A stretch of DNA of 64,000 nucleotides from Tenodera sinensis (taxonomy: Eukaryota > Arthropoda > Insecta > Mantodea > Mantidae): positions 2,340,501 to 2,404,500 of the forward strand of contig CM060972.1 of NCBI GenBank assembly GCA_030765045.1, given 5' to 3'. Shown here in pieces: positions 60,418 through 64,000 of this stretch; within the stretch, counting starts at the first letter, position 1, and each line of letters opens with the position of its first letter. Under the pieces are notes generated by a model that ran no database searches, was not told the origin of the DNA, and worked only from the letters and a program-made list of their open reading frames with translations. The position numbers were made by a program, and so were the translations under genes.

Positions 60418-62215
60418 TTAAAAACTGGAACGTTTTCGAGAGATGTCTCTCTCATCTTCTGCAGATGGTGACTGAGGTTTGAAGTTAGATCCTACATCTA
60501 CTAGGGTTGCATCTTGCTGCCGTCTATCGGTAGAGAGGCAAAGCTCCATCAGATGGTTTGTTGGCGGGATGTCAAAATTTATAATGTCGTCTGCGTTTTT
60601 GGTGATGTATATTTTTTCCCAGATGGAGAGTTCTAGTGGTGAAGAAACTGGTTTTAACAAATTTATGGCTTGACCGATGTTGTGGTTTTCTGACCAAAAA
60701 TGGTGTGATACAGCAGATTTGTCTGTTTGTTTAAATTTAATGTTTCTCTGATGTTCCTTTAATCTAGTGATTAATTTTCTCTTAGTTTTGCCTATGTAGA
60801 ATTTATTACAATCTTCACAATTAATTTGGTAAATTCCTGATTTTTGTGTGTCTGGGATTGTATTCCTGAGAGGTTTGTTTAGTAAATTGTTTAGGCTGTA
60901 TCTGTTTTGGGGAGCTAATCTGATGTCCACCTTATTGAAAATTTTATCAAATTTTTTAAAAGCTCATGGATGAAAAGTGAACCTTTTGTATTTCCATTTT
61001 GTGTCCTTGATTGTCTGCAGGGTAGTTGTTTGGGCTATTTCTTTTAGTTTAGTGCCATGTTTTAGCATTTTATTTATCATTGCCGGGTTGAAACCATTGG
61101 ATGCTGCTATGTCCAGTATGTGTTGGCGTTCTTTTGAAAATTCCTCTCTGCTTAGAGGGACATGGAGTAATCTATGGATCATACTTTTGAAAACTGCCAA
61201 CTGGTGTGCAATTGGATTGCACACATTCTTCTTTATGTAATTGTCCACATGAGAAGGTTTTCGGTGGATTCCAAATGTGAATTGATCCTGGTCTCTGATA
61301 ATTTTGAGGTCTAAAAAGGGTAATATGTTATTTTCTTCGGTTTCCATAGTGAATTTTATATGAACATCCTGTAGGTTAAGCAATTTTGGGGCATCTTCTT
61401 TGAATTTCTCGGGTATGATAGCAAAGACATCATCTACGTATCTGATCCAGAATTTGAAGATGTGGGGAAATGTATTGACCAAATGTATTTCTAAATGACT
61501 CATGTATAACTCTGCAAGGATAGGTGACAGTGGGCTTCCCATGGCTAAGCCTTGTGTTTGTTTGTAGAACTTATTGTTGAAAGTGAAAAAGTTTTGTTGG
61601 ATGCAAATTTCAGTCAAGTTGATGATGTCTTCTAATTCTGCTGTGCTTGAAGTTAACGGAGTTAGCCATTTCTTTATAAGTGCAGGGATTTTCTCTATTG
61701 GAATGCTTGTAAATAAAGCTTGGACGTCGAAGGAGACCATTATGTGGTTTTTTAACATATTAAAGTCTTGGATCCTGTTGACCACTTCCAGAGAATTTTT
61801 GATTCCTAAACTTTCAAATGTGTCGAAAGATTTCAATTTGTTTACCAGCCATTTTGCTATGTGGTAAGTGGGCGAGTTGATTCCATTGATGATGGGTCTC
61901 ATGCTGTTGTCTTTTTTATGTATTTTAGGTAAACAGTATAGTCTGGGAATTGTAGGGTTAGAAGACTTAAGGGTGAATTTCTTCTCCTTCGGTATTGTTG
62001 TAATTTCTTTTAATGTTTTGTTGACTGAATTTACGTAAGTGGATAAAGGGCTTTTTGGTATTTCCATATAATCTTGACCTGCTAGAAGGAAATTGACCTT
62101 TTTTGTATAGTCATCTTGCTCAAGGATCACTAAAGTGTTGCCCTTGTCGGCTTTTAGATAAACTACAGGTTTTTTGTTGAGGTTTCTGATTGCTTTCATA
62201 TGGCTAAATTTATGT
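60418..62215 (-). pseudogene. Penelope-like retroelement: RT plus GIY-YIG endonuclease, one in-frame TGA
   Basis: The reading frame from 62199 to 60418 spans about 593 codons. RT motifs in order: LKADKGNTLVIL, RLYCLPKIHKKDNSMRPI, MVSFDVQALFTSIPI, GLAMGSPLSPILAELYM, FWIRYVDDVFAI (catalytic YVDD) and ILPFLDLKI. The linker (VPLSREEFSKERQHILDIA) leads to the endonuclease KSGIYQINC, then FYIGKTKRKLITRLKEH and SHHFWSENHN. The single lesion is a TGA at 60966-60964, in the linker; the same frame continues on both sides. The N-terminus is truncated near 62215 compared with full PLE proteins. The 3' end overlaps a hammerhead-like remnant (GAAGA, GAGAG/CTCTC, GAAAACGTT) at 60425-60470. Confidence 0.93.
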
Positions 62216-62734
62216 TTTCAACATGAATGAAACTTCACTGTCAACATTGCTTCTATGTCAAATATTTATCAAAAAACAAATTACACTTTTAACAAATATT
62301 CACATAAATGATTTTCTTTTGGGGTCTTCTAATATTCTGTCTCAAGTTCTACCCTCTCTGTCTCACAAACTGCTTCTGACAATACACCGGCACTTATTCA
62401 ATCAGACCTAAATAAAAACTTCACACAAACAATCCCAACCCCCAGAGGCCTACTACGGAGATATGGGAAATGCTGCTCCCACTCTTGACTGGGTTTCTCT
62501 AAGGGGTGAGAGAGCCTATGCCAAACGCCCATTCAATTTGGTTCTAACAATACCTTCCTGAATACAGTCTGATGGGTATGGTTTGCACAGGGAGTTGCAA
62601 AGAGTGACTGGGTAACTGCATAATTCCCAGCCCCTGGCTATCGTGTTCATTACACTGCCCTCATTTAGCAGTGTAAATGTCTGCACTTACACCTCTAACA
62701 GCTGGTGTAACACAATGTCAACACATATTATATT

Positions 62735-63211
62735 CTATGTACTTTCATCCAGAGTTTTGTCAAACATGAAAAGTCTCTTTGTTAAGATCACAGCAACGTC
62801 AAACAAGATGCAATAAAAAGGGAGGACAAGCATCTCATTATTAGGTACGTAAAACAGGGAAGACATTTTAGGGCATCCTCTGGTAAGTAGGGAAGCAAGA
62901 AAAATGTCATCACTCTGACAAACCTGCTTTCCAGACCCTGCTTCTTCACCAACAACTCGCTGTAGCACAGTGTCTGCAACCTGCAGCACAAGAAACAGTT
63001 CCTCTTTGAGTAGATGCTTCATTTTCACAAGTTTAACTTGTACTGAGGATGACATGTTTTGGTGTGTGTTTGACCTTCCTGAGCCTGGAGAAAACAGCCC
63101 TTCATGTGTGTAGTCCCCCTTAACTTGTTTGCTCATATCGTGTCTCTTTGTTTGCTGAACTGAATGGTTTCTCAACCTTGTTTGTTTAGTGTTAAACACA
63201 CTCACATTCAT
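62735..63211 (-). other. 158-codon open frame of unknown meaning
   Basis: Begins MNVSVFNTKQTRLRNHSVQQ and contains KLVKMKHLLKEELFLVLQVA. I recognise no domain. A GT follows GAAGCAG-like sequence near 62930, so part could be an exon, but nothing ties it to the Zasp66-like gene. AT-rich flanks and the nearby dispersed repeat argue for chance or a repeat. Confidence 0.2.
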
Positions 63212-63289
63212 ACTTGCAGACTCTGTGGATGGTGAATCAATCTAGCTGGTTATGTAGCAAAATCATGTAACCCATATACACCATGTAGG

Positions 63290-63510
63290 GATTCGTCATT
63301 CCTAAGTAACAAACAGAACTTACACAAAGTTTCTTAACCAAACTATCTTTATGTAAATGTATGCAATAAGTTCTCCACCTCTTCTCCATCTTTAATTTTC
63401 TCAAATCGGGTTTAAGTCTCCCCTTTTTTAACTAACTTATCACAGAGCAAATGTGATTGAAAAGGCTTGTTAAATACGCTCGACATAACATCACTTTTAG
63501 AATTATGCAT
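63290..63510. repeat. dispersed repeat shared with 18045-18260
   Basis: Same diverged repeat as in the last IVD intron, in the same orientation. The shared end includes CAAATGTGATTGAAAA-like sequence and ACATAACATCACTTT against TATAGCATCACTTT. Confidence 0.5.
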
Positions 63511-64000
63511 AATTTGAATATTCAGCTGCAAATTTACTGAAATGAATTCAACAAACACTGTTTGCACTTCTAGTGCACTGACATGCATTTCTCCGTATCT
63601 CACAGGTTGGTGTTGTGACGTCATTAGTACGTCAGAACCTCGCCTAGGCTGTTGCAACAGCTGCACGACATCCACTATTCAGTACAATAAATGCTTCTTT
63701 GGAACAGAATTCACGGTTTTCTCTTTCAGTTCATGCGTTATTGTTAATTACTCTGCAATTTAAATAGTGCTAGTCATTTCATTATTCTACAAGGTGTACA
63801 GTACATTCATAAGATTACATCACTGATTCTGGTTGAAGAAAAGTTCCCCGCCCCAGTCGCGAATGGAAGCCAGGGTGTCGATCACTCGACCATAGAAGCA
63901 GTGTCTTCCAGGTGTGCTTCATTTACCTTGGATATTCTTTATTTTATGTCCTGCAAAAATGCTGTTTAAATCTAACACCGGACGTGATTAAACGAGCGCT

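Noticed and set aside
62735..63211. 5' exon of the Zasp66-like gene
   Set aside because: No PDZ-like residues (such as a GLGF/GFRL loop) and no phase match could be shown; listed only as an unknown open frame.
1..64000. An operon-like or defence system
   Set aside because: All coding is either spliced host genes or transposon-derived; no bacterial-type gene organisation, Shine-Dalgarno spacing or phage genes were seen.

Overview
The window reads as nuclear DNA of an insect with a large, repeat-loaded genome. Host exons are short and lie many kilobases apart, with GT-AG introns full of transposable elements (TEs). The TE mix (mariner/Tc1, hAT, Penelope-like and non-LTR elements, several tRNA-derived SINE families) fits a hemimetabolous insect of the cockroach/termite type. 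That placement is inference; no marker here fixes the species.

Two host genes are supported, and they converge tail to tail. On the + strand, six exons (4316-18490) encode residues from about position 80 to the C-terminus of mitochondrial isovaleryl-CoA dehydrogenase (leucine breakdown). The N-terminal exons lie left of the window. On the - strand, six small exons (56543 down to 31500) encode the ZM motif and C-terminus of a Zasp66-like PDZ/ZM Z-disc protein. Its PDZ exons lie right of the window. All exon phases in both genes agree. Two Zasp microexons are 27 and 30 nt, and one intron appears to be of the GC-AG type.

Layout: 1-3.4 kb holds a decayed LINE reverse transcriptase (-), a SINE and a 5'-truncated RNase H LINE (+) with a 13-bp target duplication. 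4.3-18.5 kb is the IVD gene; its introns contain a 1.1-kb TIR element, a nested mariner pair (11.4-12.7 kb), internally deleted mariners at 15.0 and 17.3 kb, Penelope debris and a MITE. 18.5-31.5 kb lies between the genes. It holds two Penelope pLTR-like inverted repeats, a Tc1/mariner relic, a SINE whose 120-bp segment is amplified to 12 copies, a MITE, a 5S rRNA/tRNA-like chimeric SINE and a second RNase H LINE copy. 31.5-56.5 kb is the Zasp66-like gene. Its introns hold long microsatellites, an almost complete mariner, a mariner split by a hAT element, a DUF4817 mariner, and a remnant ORF split by a SINE. 56.5-64 kb is dominated by a nearly intact Penelope-like element (RT plus GIY-YIG) with one in-frame TGA.

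The most notable structure is a set of short hammerhead-ribozyme-like motifs. Two (18863-18905 on the - strand and 58347-58389 on the + strand) keep the CUGANGA and GAAA cores, helix I, helix II and a palindromic minimal helix III. They belong with the Penelope-like elements. Other highlights are the SINE-borne minisatellite, which carries a splice-site-like pair in every unit, and a miRNA-like hairpin at 42060-42136. Every family call comes from reading translated and nucleotide patterns by eye; no database search was run.
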